Assembly (NCBI GenBank): GCA_903898715.1
Contig: CAIUGL010000043.1
Coordinates: 31,743 to 95,742, forward strand
DNA length: 64,000 nt
Origin: an uncultured Cytophagaceae bacterium
Lineage (GTDB): Bacteria > Bacteroidota > Bacteroidia > Cytophagales > Spirosomataceae
Direction: 5' to 3'
In this document: in pieces, positions 18,069-28,228 of the stretch
How positions within the stretch are numbered: position 1 is the stretch's first letter
How the letters are laid out: every line of letters starts with the position of its first letter
Notes under the pieces: generated by a model
The model's database searches: none
Told to the model about the DNA's origin: nothing
The model's input: the letters and a program-made list of their open reading frames with translations, nothing else
Program-made: the position numbers and the translations under genes

Positions 18069-19076
18069 ATGCCTTGGAAATGGTCAGTTTGGCAATATAA
18101 ATGGCGGAAGCTAGCACATGTGCTAGCGGCTCAAATTGCCTATGTCCGTATGTATGTGCAGATTCGAATACAAAAAAGCCAACAGCCAAACGATACATTT
18201 ATAGGTATTTTACTTGCCGAACATCTTGGTGATATTGTTGCAGCTGAACCAATTATTGATGCATTAACGAAGAAATTTCCTCATGCAAAAATCGCATGGA
18301 TTATTAAACCGGCTTTTCGGGCTTTACTTGAAAATCACCCGAAAATCGAATGGCTTATCGACGAACCGAGTGTCTTGTTTAGCATGTATGTTACGAAAAA
18401 ACATCCGTTTGATGTCTTTTACAATTTACACATGAATGACCTACGGAGTGACGCATTCTTCCCGGGTCAGTTTTTACAGAATCCTAAAGCGACTGCACTT
18501 GGGTTAACGAAAGCAAATTACTTGCACCAGTTTAACCTGTTAGAAGTTGTATCGCAATTGGCCGATCTTGGAAAAATAGGTGGCTATCCCCATGTCTACC
18601 TTGAAAAAGGCACAAAAAACAACTTTTTGACGAAACCTTACTGGGTTATTCATCGTAAATCGAATGCCCAAATGCGCGATTGGCAAGATCATTTATGGTG
18701 TCAGCTGCTTGATCAAATCATTGAAGAAAATGACGTTGACATCGTAGAAATAGGCGTTATTGAACCGCTTGCCTATCAGTCGCCTAAATTTCGTTCACTT
18801 GTGGGAAAAACATCGCTTCGTGAAACGTTAGAGATTGTGCGCGATGCGGAATATTTCATTGGCGTGGAATCAGGTCCCGCACATATTGCGAATGCGTTTC
18901 GCGTTCCTGCGCTGATTCTTTGCGGCCGATTTGTAAATTTCGACCGTTATAATGTGTATTCGGGTGCTTATCAACATGATGGCATTGCTCGGATCGTTTT
19001 TAATTCTACTGGCACAGCGTCTGAATTAACATTCGAGGACGTTTATGCCCAACTACCTCAAAAAAACCTAGCTTAA
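18069..19076 (+). CDS. family 9 glycosyltransferase (heptosyltransferase-like)
   Basis: 335 residues. A GT9/GT-B fold is indicated by GILLAEHLGDIVAAEPIID near 45-65, where the family has G-D-x-x-x-x-P, and by the C-terminal donor-site motif FIGVESGPAHIANAF, matching the G-x-D/E-S/T-G-x-x-H signature. Relatives transfer ADP-heptose or other sugars to lipopolysaccharide. It lies six bases after the adaptor gene and three before the pump gene, an odd position for a cell-surface glycosyltransferase. Donor and acceptor cannot be predicted. Confidence 0.85.
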   Translation: MPWKWSVWQYKWRKLAHVLAAQIAYVRMYVQIRIQKSQQPNDTFIGILLAEHLGDIVAAEPIIDALTKKFPHAKIAWIIKPAFRALLENHPKIEWLIDEPSVLFSMYVTKKHPFDVFYNLHMNDLRSDAFFPGQFLQNPKATALGLTKANYLHQFNLLEVVSQLADLGKIGGYPHVYLEKGTKNNFLTKPYWVIHRKSNAQMRDWQDHLWCQLLDQIIEENDVDIVEIGVIEPLAYQSPKFRSLVGKTSLRETLEIVRDAEYFIGVESGPAHIANAFRVPALILCGRFVNFDRYNVYSGAYQHDGIARIVFNSTGTASELTFEDVYAQLPQKNLA

Positions 19077-19079
19077 CAT

Positions 19080-22000
19080 ATGGCCTCATTATCAGAAACT
19101 AGCATTAAACGACCTGTCCTATCCATAGTGATGTCGGTATCGATCATCGTATTTGGTTTGATTGGATATTCTTATTTGGGTATTCGTGAATATCCTTCCG
19201 TAGACCCACCGGTAGTTACCGTCCAGACGAGTTATACGGGTGCGAATGCGGATATTATTGAGTCACAAATTACCGAACCACTCGAGGAATCCATTAATGG
19301 TATTGCTGGAATTAAGACGCTATCGAGTTCTAGCCGGGATGGCCGATCGAGCATTACGGTCGAGTTTGATTTGGCGGTTAATATTGAAGATGCGGCAAAT
19401 GATGTTAGAGACCGCGTTTCGCGTTCCTTAGCTTTGCTACCTAAAGATGTGGATCCACCGGTTGTATCCAAAGCTGATGCGGATTCTAATCCTATCTATA
19501 ACTTAAATATCTATTCGAACACACGCGATCTTTTAAGTCTAAATGAAATTGCAACTCGGAATGTGAAGGAAAAACTTCAAACAATTCCAGGCGTTTCTTC
19601 CGTCCAAATGTGGGGTGAAAAGAAATATGCCATGCGTTTGCATATCGATCCTGAGCGTTTAGCTTCATTCCGTTTAACAGCCCCTGACATCGTTAGTGCA
19701 TTAACCAAACAAAATATCGAACTCCCATCAGGTAGCATCGAAGGAAATAACACGGAGCTTACAGTACGGACACAGGGCCGCTTAACCACGGTAGATGATT
19801 TTAATAACCTGATTATTCGGGAAGAAGGCGATCGTTCAGTTAAATTTTCGGATGTAGGAAATGCTGAATTAGCACCAGAAAACGAGAAAACATTCTTTAA
19901 GCGTGACATGATGCCGATGATTTCGATCGCGGTAGTTCCACAACCAGGTTCTAATCAAATCGATATTGTCGATCAGATCCATAAAAAAATGAAGCAAATT
20001 CAAACGACCATCCCGGGTGATGTGATTTTGAAGGAGGGATTTGACAACACAAAATATGTACGTAAATCCATTGAGGAAGTAGAAGAAACGATCATGATTG
20101 CCATTTTGTTAGTAACGATCGTGATCTTCCTATTCTTACGTGACTGGCGGTCAACGATCATTCCATTGACTGCGATTCCTGTCTCTCTGATCGGAGTATT
20201 CTTTTTCATGTACTTGGCTGGATTCTCCATCAACGTGCTAACCTTACTTGGAATCGTCTTGTCCATCGGTCTTGTTGTAGATGACGCGATTGTAGTACTT
20301 GAAAATATCTACTCAAAAATTGAGGAGGGACTAACGCCATGGCAGGCAGCCTTAGCTGGTTCGAATGAAATTTACTTCGCCGTTATTTCCACTACCGTAA
20401 CTCTTGCTGCGGTATTCTTACCTGTTATTTTCTTGGAAGGAATCACAGGCCAATTATTCCGTGAATTTGGAATCGTGGTAGCAGGATCCGTAATCATTTC
20501 AGCTTTTGTTTCATTGACCTTAACACCTATGTTAAGCTCTAAATTGCTCAAAGGTGGACATTCAAAGCCTTGGTTTTATAACGTAACCGAGCCATTTTTT
20601 GTGTGGTTAACACAGGCATACGAAAGCTCCCTAAATTCATTTTTAAAAGCTCGTTGGATTGCGTGGGTAGTGATGGTTGGCCTAATCGGCATAATTTATG
20701 CCCTATTCAAAACAGGTGCCATCCCATCTGAATTAGCTCCATTAGAAGATCGCGCGCAAATGCGCGTTAGTGCTACTGCACCTGAAGGATCTACCTTTGA
20801 ATACATGCTGAATTTTACGGATGAAATCACCAATTTCATCATGAAAGAAATTCCTGAATCGGAAAGAAATGCGATCTATACAATCACTTCTCCTGGCTTT
20901 GGAAATGCCGGTTCGAATTCGGGAATGATTCGGATATTGTTGAGCGATACAACGAAGCGTAGAAGCCAACAAGAAATTGTAGATGCGCTTCAGCCTAAGA
21001 TAAAGAAATTTACAGGCGCGAAATCGATTGTGATTCAAGAGCCTACGCTACAGACAGGTCAGCGCGGAGGTGGTGGATTACCTGTAGCGTTCGTGGTGCA
21101 AGCGCCTAACTTTGAGAGGTTAAAAAAGATGATGCCACAATTTATGGCTAAGGTGCGCGAGTCTCCAAAATTTGAAATTTCAGATATCAATTTAAAGTTC
21201 ACTAAACCAGAACTACGCTTGGAAATTGACCGTTCTAAAGCACAAAATTTGGGGGTGTCGATTCAAGATGTAGCCCAAACGCTCCAATTAGGCCTTTCTG
21301 GACGTCGATTCGGGTATTTTATCATGGACGGAAAACAATATCAGGTGATTGGACAAATCAACCGTACCTCTCGAAATGATGTAAATGACCTAAAATCCCT
21401 ATATGTGAAAAACAACCGAGGTGATCTAATTCAGTTAGACAACATGGTGAAAATCACAGAACAAAGTACTCCGCCTCAATTATTCCGCTTTAACCGCTAC
21501 TCTGCAGCTACAGTTACGGCTCAAATGGCGAAAGGGGTAACCTTAGGTGAGGCCCTTGACGAAATGGATAAACTAGCGAAAGAAACTTTTGATGAATCAT
21601 TCTCGACAGCTTACGATGGACAAAGTAAGCAATTCAAAGAATCGAGCTCATCTTTATTATTTGCGTTTGCTCTAGCCATCTTGTTGATCTATCTGATTCT
21701 TTCTGCCCAGTTTGAAAGTTTTATAGATCCATTCATCATCTTGTTTACCGTACCATTAGCTGTGGCGGGAGCGCTATTGTCGCTTTGGGATTTCGGCCAA
21801 ACACTAAACATTTTCTCACAAATCGGAATCATTGTATTGATCGGACTCGTAACTAAAAATGGTATTTTGATTGTTGAATTTGCGAACCAACAAAAAGAAA
21901 CGGGTTTATTAAAAATGGAGGCGGTAAAAAATGCAGCATCTGCTCGTTTCCGTCCCATCATTATGACATCCCTATGTACGATTTTAGGTATTTTGCCTAT

Positions 22001-22154
22001 TGCACTAGCCTTGGGTTCGGGCTCACAAAGCCGCGTTTCCATGGGTATTGCGGTCGTAGGTGGTATGTTATTCTCGACCACTTTAACACTTTATATCATT
22101 CCTGCTATTTACAGTTACATGTCATCGAGCCGGAAAAAAGTTGTCAATGACTAA
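19080..22154 (+). CDS. RND multidrug efflux pump, AcrB/MexF type
   Basis: 1024 residues, full length for an HAE1-family inner-membrane proton antiporter. The N-terminal SIKRPVLS, 12 predicted membrane helices, two large periplasmic loops and helix 4 with adjacent Asp401-Asp402 (GLVVDDAIVVLENI) fit; Lys926 in GLVTKNGILIVEFAN supplies the relay lysine equivalent to AcrB Lys940. It would export amphipathic compounds through the adaptor encoded at 16980. The final eight bases overlap the ribD start. Confidence 0.95.
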   Translation: MASLSETSIKRPVLSIVMSVSIIVFGLIGYSYLGIREYPSVDPPVVTVQTSYTGANADIIESQITEPLEESINGIAGIKTLSSSSRDGRSSITVEFDLAVNIEDAANDVRDRVSRSLALLPKDVDPPVVSKADADSNPIYNLNIYSNTRDLLSLNEIATRNVKEKLQTIPGVSSVQMWGEKKYAMRLHIDPERLASFRLTAPDIVSALTKQNIELPSGSIEGNNTELTVRTQGRLTTVDDFNNLIIREEGDRSVKFSDVGNAELAPENEKTFFKRDMMPMISIAVVPQPGSNQIDIVDQIHKKMKQIQTTIPGDVILKEGFDNTKYVRKSIEEVEETIMIAILLVTIVIFLFLRDWRSTIIPLTAIPVSLIGVFFFMYLAGFSINVLTLLGIVLSIGLVVDDAIVVLENIYSKIEEGLTPWQAALAGSNEIYFAVISTTVTLAAVFLPVIFLEGITGQLFREFGIVVAGSVIISAFVSLTLTPMLSSKLLKGGHSKPWFYNVTEPFFVWLTQAYESSLNSFLKARWIAWVVMVGLIGIIYALFKTGAIPSELAPLEDRAQMRVSATAPEGSTFEYMLNFTDEITNFIMKEIPESERNAIYTITSPGFGNAGSNSGMIRILLSDTTKRRSQQEIVDALQPKIKKFTGAKSIVIQEPTLQTGQRGGGGLPVAFVVQAPNFERLKKMMPQFMAKVRESPKFEISDINLKFTKPELRLEIDRSKAQNLGVSIQDVAQTLQLGLSGRRFGYFIMDGKQYQVIGQINRTSRNDVNDLKSLYVKNNRGDLIQLDNMVKITEQSTPPQLFRFNRYSAATVTAQMAKGVTLGEALDEMDKLAKETFDESFSTAYDGQSKQFKESSSSLLFAFALAILLIYLILSAQFESFIDPFIILFTVPLAVAGALLSLWDFGQTLNIFSQIGIIVLIGLVTKNGILIVEFANQQKETGLLKMEAVKNAASARFRPIIMTSLCTILGILPIALALGSGSQSRVSMGIAVVGGMLFSTTLTLYIIPAIYSYMSSSRKKVVND

Positions 22155-23160
22155 AGATGAGATTTGGATGCAACGTGCCTTAGACCTAGCCTTGTTAGGT
22201 GAAGGGCACGTAGCACCCAATCCATTAGTTGGCTGCGTCATCGTTCGCGACAATCAAGTCATAGGCGAGGGACATCATGCCCAATATGGCGGAGCACATG
22301 CGGAAGTAAATGCATTTCAAAATCTTCAACAGTCCGCTCAAGGTGCTACCGTGTACGTGAGTTTGGAGCCATGTAGTCATTTTGGCAAAACACCCCCCTG
22401 TGCTAATTTATTGATTCGGGAACAGGTAGCCCGCGTCGTTATTTGCAATTTGGATCCCAACCCCTTAGTTGCCGGAAAGGGAATTGAACGCTTATTGCAG
22501 GCTGAAATTGAAGTTGAAACCGGCATTTTAGCCTCAAAAGGAGCTCAAATTAATCGCCATTTTTTTCACTTCCATGAAAAAGGGAGGCCTTGGATCACAC
22601 TCAAATTTGCAGAGTCAGCTGATGGATTCATAGCGCGTGAAAATGGGGAACCCGTTACGTTTTCGAATCAGGTGAGCCAACAGCTCGTTCATAAAATGCG
22701 CACTCAGCATCAGGCCATTTTGATTGGGGTTAATACGGCCAATGCAGATAATCCAAAATTAGATGCGCGTTTTTGGCCGGGAAATTCACCTATTCGCATG
22801 GTCATTGATCCCCACAATCGCATGCAACGTGCATTGACATTAGTTACAGACAATTCACCGCTTTACATATTTACACGTGAATATGCCATTGTCAAAGGCA
22901 ACAAGCATTGGATTGCATTAGGGGATAATATGCTGAAAGGACTTATGCAGTACTGCCACGCTGAAGGAATTCAATCCATCCTCGTAGAAGGGGGAACACA
23001 TACATTGGACTCGTTCTACACAGCAGGTCTTGCAGATGAAATACTCAAGATCAAATCGGATGTCTGTCTTGAAAAAGGCATCAAAAGCCCATTTAAAGCA
23101 CTTTACTGGGAATTAATGGAACAAGTTGGCACTGATAACCAGTGGCTACATGTCAAATAA
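22147..23160 (+). CDS. ribD: bifunctional riboflavin deaminase/reductase
   Basis: 337 residues from ATG 22147, which overlaps the pump gene stop (ATGACTAA); a TTG two codons earlier is less likely. The N-terminal cytidine-deaminase-like domain has the zinc site His51-Ala-Glu53 and Cys76/Cys85 in [14 protein letters not shown]. The C-terminal reductase domain (about 145-337) has [12 protein letters not shown] and [10 protein letters not shown]. It performs the second and third steps of riboflavin synthesis. Its 3' end overlaps the convergent mntH gene by 15 bases. Confidence 0.96.
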   Translation: MTKDEIWMQRALDLALLGEGHVAPNPLVGCVIVRDNQVIGEGHHAQYGGAHAEVNAFQNLQQSAQGATVYVSLEPCSHFGKTPPCANLLIREQVARVVICNLDPNPLVAGKGIERLLQAEIEVETGILASKGAQINRHFFHFHEKGRPWITLKFAESADGFIARENGEPVTFSNQVSQQLVHKMRTQHQAILIGVNTANADNPKLDARFWPGNSPIRMVIDPHNRMQRALTLVTDNSPLYIFTREYAIVKGNKHWIALGDNMLKGLMQYCHAEGIQSILVEGGTHTLDSFYTAGLADEILKIKSDVCLEKGIKSPFKALYWELMEQVGTDNQWLHVK

Positions 23161-24468
23161 AATTTGAGCTAACAAATACAGATTTAGGCTAAGAATGATC
23201 GCGCTGATAATCCAAGCGCTAACGGTCAACCAAGGAGCATTGACAAATTTTCCCATCTTTTTAGCATCACTCGTAAACCACACTAATGGTATCACTGCAA
23301 AGCTTAGTTGCATCGAAAGAACGACTTGACTGAAAATCAGTAAATCGCCAATCTTACTTTCTCCCCACACCCATGTGATAAAAAAGGCAGGTAAAATGGC
23401 GAGCATTCGAGTAATCAGTCGGCGAATCCAAGGTTTCAACCTGAGGTCGAGAAAACCTTCCATTACGATCTGGCCGGCAAGCGTACCCGTTAATGTTGCG
23501 TTTTGACCGGAGGCTAATAAGGCTACAGCAAAAAGTATTGCAGCCCAGCGACTCCCCAAAGCGGGATTTAATAATTCAAACGCATCCCGAATATCTGCAA
23601 CATGCTGCTGACCGCTCCAATGAAATGCTGCAGCAGCTAGAATAAGAATCGCTGCATTGATAAAAAAGGCTAAGGACAACGAAATGGTGGAGTCCCACGT
23701 TGCGAATTTAATCGCTTTAGCTCGTTGCTCATCTGTGTGCGCAAAGGCCCGAGTCTGCACAATGCTCGAGTGTAAATATAAATTATGCGGCATGACGGTC
23801 GCACCTAAAATACCAATCGCCACATACAATTGATTCGAATCTTGAAAGATTCCAGGAGTAGGAATAAGTCCCTTTAATACAGGACCAATGGCTGGTTGAG
23901 CTAAAAAAATCTCGTACACAAAGCAAATACTAATCACAGCTAGTAGTGCCAAAACAATTGACTCCAAAACACGAAACCCTCGGTTCTGAAAATATAAAAT
24001 CAGGAATACATCCAAAATCGTAATCACAATACCACTTAAGATAGGGATTCCGAACAGTAAATGTAAGGCTAATGCCGACCCAATCACTTCGGCCAAATCA
24101 CAGGCAGCGATGGCTGCCTCACAAATTAACCATAAGAAAATAGCTACGGGTTTTGAAAAGGCATCGCCACATGCTTGGGCTAAATCACGTCCAGTAGCCA
24201 CGCCTAACTTGAGCGCCAAATGCTGCAACAGAATCGCAAACAAACTGGAAATTAAAATAACGGATAAGAGCGTGTAGCCAAATTGTGCACCACCTGCTAA
24301 ATCTGTTGCCCAATTGCCAGGATCCATATAGCCTACAGCTACCATAAATCCAGGGCCCATGAATGCGCGAAGATTCTTCCAAAAGCCTCCCCCCTGCGGT
24401 ATTGGGATACTCGCATACACTTCACTGAGTGAATGGGATTTAACTTCAGAACGCCAAGGCTGCGACAT
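23146..24468 (-). CDS. mntH: NRAMP-family manganese transporter
   Basis: 440 residues from ATG 24468; a TTG two codons upstream is also open. Helix 1 carries the metal-binding DPGN at 49-52 and helix 6 carries [10 protein letters not shown] with the conserved Met and His, so the NRAMP metal site is intact; 11 membrane segments are predicted. It imports manganese, possibly iron, with protons. A DtxR/MntR-family regulator gene is divergent across a 107-base gap holding a palindrome, so repression by metal is likely. The 3' end overlaps convergent ribD. Confidence 0.94.
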   Translation of the reverse strand: MSQPWRSEVKSHSLSEVYASIPIPQGGGFWKNLRAFMGPGFMVAVGYMDPGNWATDLAGGAQFGYTLLSVILISSLFAILLQHLALKLGVATGRDLAQACGDAFSKPVAIFLWLICEAAIAACDLAEVIGSALALHLLFGIPILSGIVITILDVFLILYFQNRGFRVLESIVLALLAVISICFVYEIFLAQPAIGPVLKGLIPTPGIFQDSNQLYVAIGILGATVMPHNLYLHSSIVQTRAFAHTDEQRAKAIKFATWDSTISLSLAFFINAAILILAAAAFHWSGQQHVADIRDAFELLNPALGSRWAAILFAVALLASGQNATLTGTLAGQIVMEGFLDLRLKPWIRRLITRMLAILPAFFITWVWGESKIGDLLIFSQVVLSMQLSFAVIPLVWFTSDAKKMGKFVNAPWLTVSAWIISAIILSLNLYLLAQILFDM

Positions 24469-24484
24469 AGACAAAAATAAAAAT

Positions 24485-24492
24485 CAAATATA
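24485..24492 (-). promoter_or_regulatory. putative -7 box of mntH
   Basis: TATATTTG on the minus strand fits TAnnTTTG, 17 bases before the mntH ATG. The palindrome at 24509-24532 covers the -33 position of this promoter, a good place for a repressor. Confidence 0.5.
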
Positions 24493-24508
24493 GCTAATAT
24501 TCTAAATT

Positions 24509-24532
24509 AATTTTTAGTCTAGCCTAAAAATT
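24509..24532. promoter_or_regulatory. palindromic operator candidate for MntR
   Basis: A 24-base inverted repeat with 22 symmetrical positions: AATTTTTAG, a variable base, central CTAG, a variable base, then CTAAAAATT. The layout resembles DtxR/MntR-family operators, whose arms read TTAG...CTAA. It lies between mntH and its probable regulator and overlaps the mntH -33 region. Binding by the adjacent regulator is inferred. Confidence 0.7.
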
Positions 24533-24550
24533 TTATTACTAAATATTTTG

Positions 24551-24558
24551 TACTTTTG
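24551..24558 (+). promoter_or_regulatory. putative -7 box of mntR
   Basis: TACTTTTG fits TAnnTTTG and lies 17 bases before the mntR ATG. Its -33 position would fall at the right edge of the palindrome, so one bound dimer could control both directions. Confidence 0.45.
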
Positions 24559-24575
24559 AATTTCTAAATCTCGCT

Positions 24576-25235
24576 ATGGCTATATCATTCGCTGAAGAAA
24601 ACTATTTGAAAATCATTTACAGGCTCTCCGAGTCGACTAGTGATGATATTTCAACCAATGCCATCGCCGAATTAACCCAAAATAAAGCCGCTTCAGTCAC
24701 TGACATGTTACGTAAAATGTCTGACAAAGGATGGGTTAACTACCAAAAATACCAAGGGGTTCGTTTGAGTGAAACGGGAGAAAAAATAGCCCTAGATATC
24801 GTTCGTAAACATCGATTATGGGAGGTATTCTTGGTTAATAAAATGGGCTTCAACTGGGATGAAGTACACGAAATTGCCGAGCAGCTGGAACATATTGAGT
24901 CCGAGGTACTCGTCGACAAATTGGATGCCTTTTTAGATTATCCGCGTACCGATCCGCATGGCGATCCCATACCTAACAAAAAAGGCGAATTACCGCAATT
25001 AGGATATATCCCATTGGCTAACATGCCAATTGGTAAAGCCGGAAAACTCGTGGGTGTAGCTCAAGATTCAGCTGTATTTCTACAGTTACTGACCAAACTA
25101 AATTTGAAATTAGGGGCAAACTTAGAAATAACAGAAATTAATGCTTTTGACTTATCAGTGTCTTTACGCATCGACGGAAACCCTCCCGTATTAATCAGTC
25201 ATGAAGTAGCTAAAAACGTATTGATCAAACGCTAG
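24576..25235 (+). CDS. mntR: DtxR/MntR-family metal-dependent regulator
   Basis: 219 residues in three parts: a winged helix-turn-helix (about 4-65, with KAASVTDMLRKMSDKGWV), a metal-binding dimerisation domain (about 66-140, RKHRLWEVFL, HEIAEQLEHIES, DPHGDPIP), and an FeoA/SH3-like domain (about 145-219). The full three-domain length is nearer to DtxR/IdeR/TroR than to short Bacillus MntR. Divergence from mntH argues for manganese sensing; iron remains possible. The stop codon TAG shares the palindrome CTAG with the stop of the convergent SNF2 gene. Confidence 0.9.
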   Translation: MAISFAEENYLKIIYRLSESTSDDISTNAIAELTQNKAASVTDMLRKMSDKGWVNYQKYQGVRLSETGEKIALDIVRKHRLWEVFLVNKMGFNWDEVHEIAEQLEHIESEVLVDKLDAFLDYPRTDPHGDPIPNKKGELPQLGYIPLANMPIGKAGKLVGVAQDSAVFLQLLTKLNLKLGANLEITEINAFDLSVSLRIDGNPPVLISHEVAKNVLIKR

Positions 25236-28168
25236 CTCAATAAATCTAGTACTTCATCCTCGCTCAAAGCCCGTAGGATGCTTTCATCCGAAGTTACTAA
25301 GTCATTTGCCAAATCCAATTTACGCTGCTGGAGCGACAAGATTTTCTCCTCCACCGTTTCCTTACTGATAAACTTGTACGTAAATACCGTCTTCTTTTGA
25401 CCAATCCGGTGTGCTCGGTCAATCGCCTGTGCTTCTGCAGCGGGATTCCACCAAGGGTCTAATAAAAATACATAGTCCGCTGCAGTTAAATTTAAACCAA
25501 CTCCACCGGCTTTTAAGGAAATTAAAAACACCGACTGCCCATCATCTTTTTGGAAACTTTCCACTTGACCCATCCGATCTGATGTACTTCCATCCAAATA
25601 AGCATACGCAATTCCTCGTTCGTCCAGCGCCTTACGAATCAGCCCTAAATGTTGCACAAACTGACTGAAAATCAACACTTTATGGTGTTGTTCTAAGACC
25701 GTTTCTAGCTTCTCCAAAACCGCTTCCATTTTGCCAGATTCCCCTGTAAAGCCTTCTTCGCACAAAGCTGGGTGATTGGCCAGTTGGCGCAACTTCGTCA
25801 GACCTTGCAACACAGAAAAACGTGATTTCTGTAAACCTTCATCCTTAATTTGCTTTAACAAGACATCCCGGTAGAATGACTTTGTCTTGTCATATAAACG
25901 CTCTTGCTCCTCTGACATCGCGCAGTAGGTGATCGACTCCATCTTTTCAGGCAAGTCGGCCGCCACCTGACGTTTCTCTCTCCTTAGTAAATAAGGTTTA
26001 ATTAAGAAATAAAGACGCTTTTTCTGATCGCCATCTGCCTTTTTCTCAATAGGAATTTGGAAGGAATCTTTGAAATATCTTTGCGTTCCAAGTAAGCCTG
26101 TATTCACAAAATTCATCTGCGACCACAGGTCCATCGTGGAATTTTCCAACGGTGTCCCCGTCATCACTAAACGATATTTGGCGTTTAACTTTTGGACGGC
26201 TTTGGTAATATTTGCCAACGGGTTCTTAATGGCTTGCGATTCATCCAAAATGACATAACTGAAGGATTGTTTTTCAAACCAATCAATATCTGATCGAACC
26301 ATGCCAAAAGAACAGAGGATTAAATCAACCTTGCCAATTTGAGCTTGCAATTTTTCCCGTTGGGGCCCACTATATACTAATACACGAAGCTGAGGAGTAA
26401 ATTTCTTCGCCTCCATTTCCCAGTTGTATAACAACGAAGTGGGCATGACAAGTAAGGAAGGGAGTGTCTCCCCTTGCTCCTTTAGACTTTGCAACAAACA
26501 GAGTGTTTGTACAGTCTTTCCGAGACCCATATCATCTGCCAAACAAGCCCCTAATCCGGCAACCTGACGTGTACGCATCCAGCGGTATCCTTCTAATTGA
26601 TACGGACGTAGAGTGCCTTTGAAATTCTTTGGAATAGGGAAATCTTTGGTTTCTAATTTAAGGTCGTTAAGGGTTTTTGCCTTCAACGAAGTTTTAACCA
26701 AATCTTGGTTTTCCCATTCTTGAATCAACTGAAAATGTTGTCTCCGCAAATAGACGCCATCATCACCTGGACGCGTTTCTGAGAAATAAAACAAGTCTTG
26801 ATAATCATGAAACCAATTATCTGGAATAATAGCGATCGACCCATCAGGCAAGTGGAATTCTTTTTTCTTCTGAAGAATCAATTGGCGAATCTTCAAAAAT
26901 GGAATTTGAAATTGCCCAAACGAAATAATCGCTTGAATATCAAACCAATCAAATTTTTCACCAATTCGAATGCTGATCTCTGGTTTACCTAAGAAGTAAC
27001 GCGGCGCAGATCCATCCCCTTTAAATTGAACGGTAAATCCTGCTTGGTCTAAATCTTGTTTATGAGCGGTCAACCACTGGACGGCATCTGAGCGTGAAAT
27101 CGTTGCTCTTCCATCTGCCTCCATTGGAAGCCCCATGGTTTTTAAACTTTGAAAACTGCGCTTCTCCTTAACGAGCGAGCGCATAATCTTTTGAAATGCA
27201 TAGCTATCACCTTTCTTTTCGAAGAGCACATTTGCCTCCGCAGCTAAGCCATCCCAAGGAAAGCGGTTATTTCCATATTGAAAAGACAATACAAATTGCC
27301 AGCGATCAGCCGCTTCTAATGCCTTTTTCGAACTCGGCTTTTCATCTCCATCAACCTTGGGTACGATGGGACCATAGGCTAACAAGTATTGGCAATTCTT
27401 TTCTGTATTGGTGATTTCAAAACCTTTGGCATGGACCGGATATCGCGCGACCATGGCCTTAACAAATTTTCGAAAATAGTCTTCCTCCATATTTTTGGGG
27501 ATAACTACAAATTTCTTATTCAGAAAAGCACGCAATTTCTTGCCTTCTAACTGCGGTTTAAAATGGTACAGTTTTTGATTTAACAGCATCCAGGCTGGCT
27601 CATCACACAAAATTAAAGCGTCCTTATATTGAAATTCTAGCTTGTTGCCTTGGTATTTGAGTGTCGGAAAATAGTGCGTATTCTCTTCATTTCGCATGAA
27701 GTGAAACAACACCTCTACTGGTTCTGCTTGGATTTGCACAGATTGCCGCATGGGATTTCCATCATTTCCCATGATGAAAAGCGTTTTATCAGGACAAATA
27801 AGTTCAAATATTTGACCACGCCTCCGTTCAATACTTGCATGAACGGTATCTGCGATGTCCTTATCCCCTTTCTCTGGATCAAATGTCTTTAAATAAAACT
27901 CCTCAATTGTTTTACGCTTCGACGTGTTGTACTTTTCAAAAATAGCTGCCGGCTTCATCCCCTCAATCAACTTCACACACGCTTCATCGCGCTCATCTAA
28001 TCCGGCGGCAAATTCATGATAATTACGCGACGTAAGGGTTTGATATTCCCAAGTCAGCTGCCCCTTCTCGTTTAACTGCACGACAAACACCTCGAACAAA
28101 TAGCCGAGGCATTCATGTGACAATATGGAATAAACAACCTGGAAAGGTTTGTTCGGGGAGATCTTCAT
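25232..28168 (-). CDS. SNF2/RapA-like helicase
   Basis: 978 residues. The first 500 or so residues have no recognisable motif. The SNF2 ATPase follows: LRPYQLEGYRWM, Walker A DDMGLGKTVQ near 545, DESQ near 641 replacing the usual DEAH, and VMTGTPLENS. The C-terminal helicase lobe (about 790-950) ends with SLKAGGVGLNLTAADYV and AIDRAHRIGQ. Such bacterial proteins act on DNA or RNA polymerase as translocases; the precise role is unknown. The leader has two hairpins, one directly before the start codon. The last four bases overlap mntR. Confidence 0.9.
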   Translation of the reverse strand: MKISPNKPFQVVYSILSHECLGYLFEVFVVQLNEKGQLTWEYQTLTSRNYHEFAAGLDERDEACVKLIEGMKPAAIFEKYNTSKRKTIEEFYLKTFDPEKGDKDIADTVHASIERRRGQIFELICPDKTLFIMGNDGNPMRQSVQIQAEPVEVLFHFMRNEENTHYFPTLKYQGNKLEFQYKDALILCDEPAWMLLNQKLYHFKPQLEGKKLRAFLNKKFVVIPKNMEEDYFRKFVKAMVARYPVHAKGFEITNTEKNCQYLLAYGPIVPKVDGDEKPSSKKALEAADRWQFVLSFQYGNNRFPWDGLAAEANVLFEKKGDSYAFQKIMRSLVKEKRSFQSLKTMGLPMEADGRATISRSDAVQWLTAHKQDLDQAGFTVQFKGDGSAPRYFLGKPEISIRIGEKFDWFDIQAIISFGQFQIPFLKIRQLILQKKKEFHLPDGSIAIIPDNWFHDYQDLFYFSETRPGDDGVYLRRQHFQLIQEWENQDLVKTSLKAKTLNDLKLETKDFPIPKNFKGTLRPYQLEGYRWMRTRQVAGLGACLADDMGLGKTVQTLCLLQSLKEQGETLPSLLVMPTSLLYNWEMEAKKFTPQLRVLVYSGPQREKLQAQIGKVDLILCSFGMVRSDIDWFEKQSFSYVILDESQAIKNPLANITKAVQKLNAKYRLVMTGTPLENSTMDLWSQMNFVNTGLLGTQRYFKDSFQIPIEKKADGDQKKRLYFLIKPYLLRREKRQVAADLPEKMESITYCAMSEEQERLYDKTKSFYRDVLLKQIKDEGLQKSRFSVLQGLTKLRQLANHPALCEEGFTGESGKMEAVLEKLETVLEQHHKVLIFSQFVQHLGLIRKALDERGIAYAYLDGSTSDRMGQVESFQKDDGQSVFLISLKAGGVGLNLTAADYVFLLDPWWNPAAEAQAIDRAHRIGQKKTVFTYKFISKETVEEKILSLQQRKLDLANDLVTSDESILRALSEDEVLDLLS

Positions 28169-28174
28169 GTGCTG

Positions 28175-28197
28175 TAAAAAACTCGAACAACCGAGTT
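28175..28197 (-). terminator. terminator-like hairpin just before the SNF2 start codon
   Basis: On the minus strand AACTCG (28197-28192) pairs with CGAGTT (28185-28180) across a six-base loop and runs into a T-tract. It ends about seven bases before the ATG at 28168. It may end prmA transcripts, attenuate SNF2, or both. Confidence 0.5.
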
Positions 28198-28204
28198 ATA
28201 AGCG

Positions 28205-28228
28205 TAAAACCTTCAAAAATAAGGGTTT
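28205..28228 (-). terminator. possible hairpin after prmA
   Basis: On the minus strand AAAACCCTT pairs with AAGGTTTT with one bulged base; the loop contains TATTTTTG (28221-28214), which itself fits the -7 promoter consensus. Only a four-base T-tract is in the stem, so termination would be weak. Whether this is a terminator, a promoter or neither cannot be settled by eye. Confidence 0.3.
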
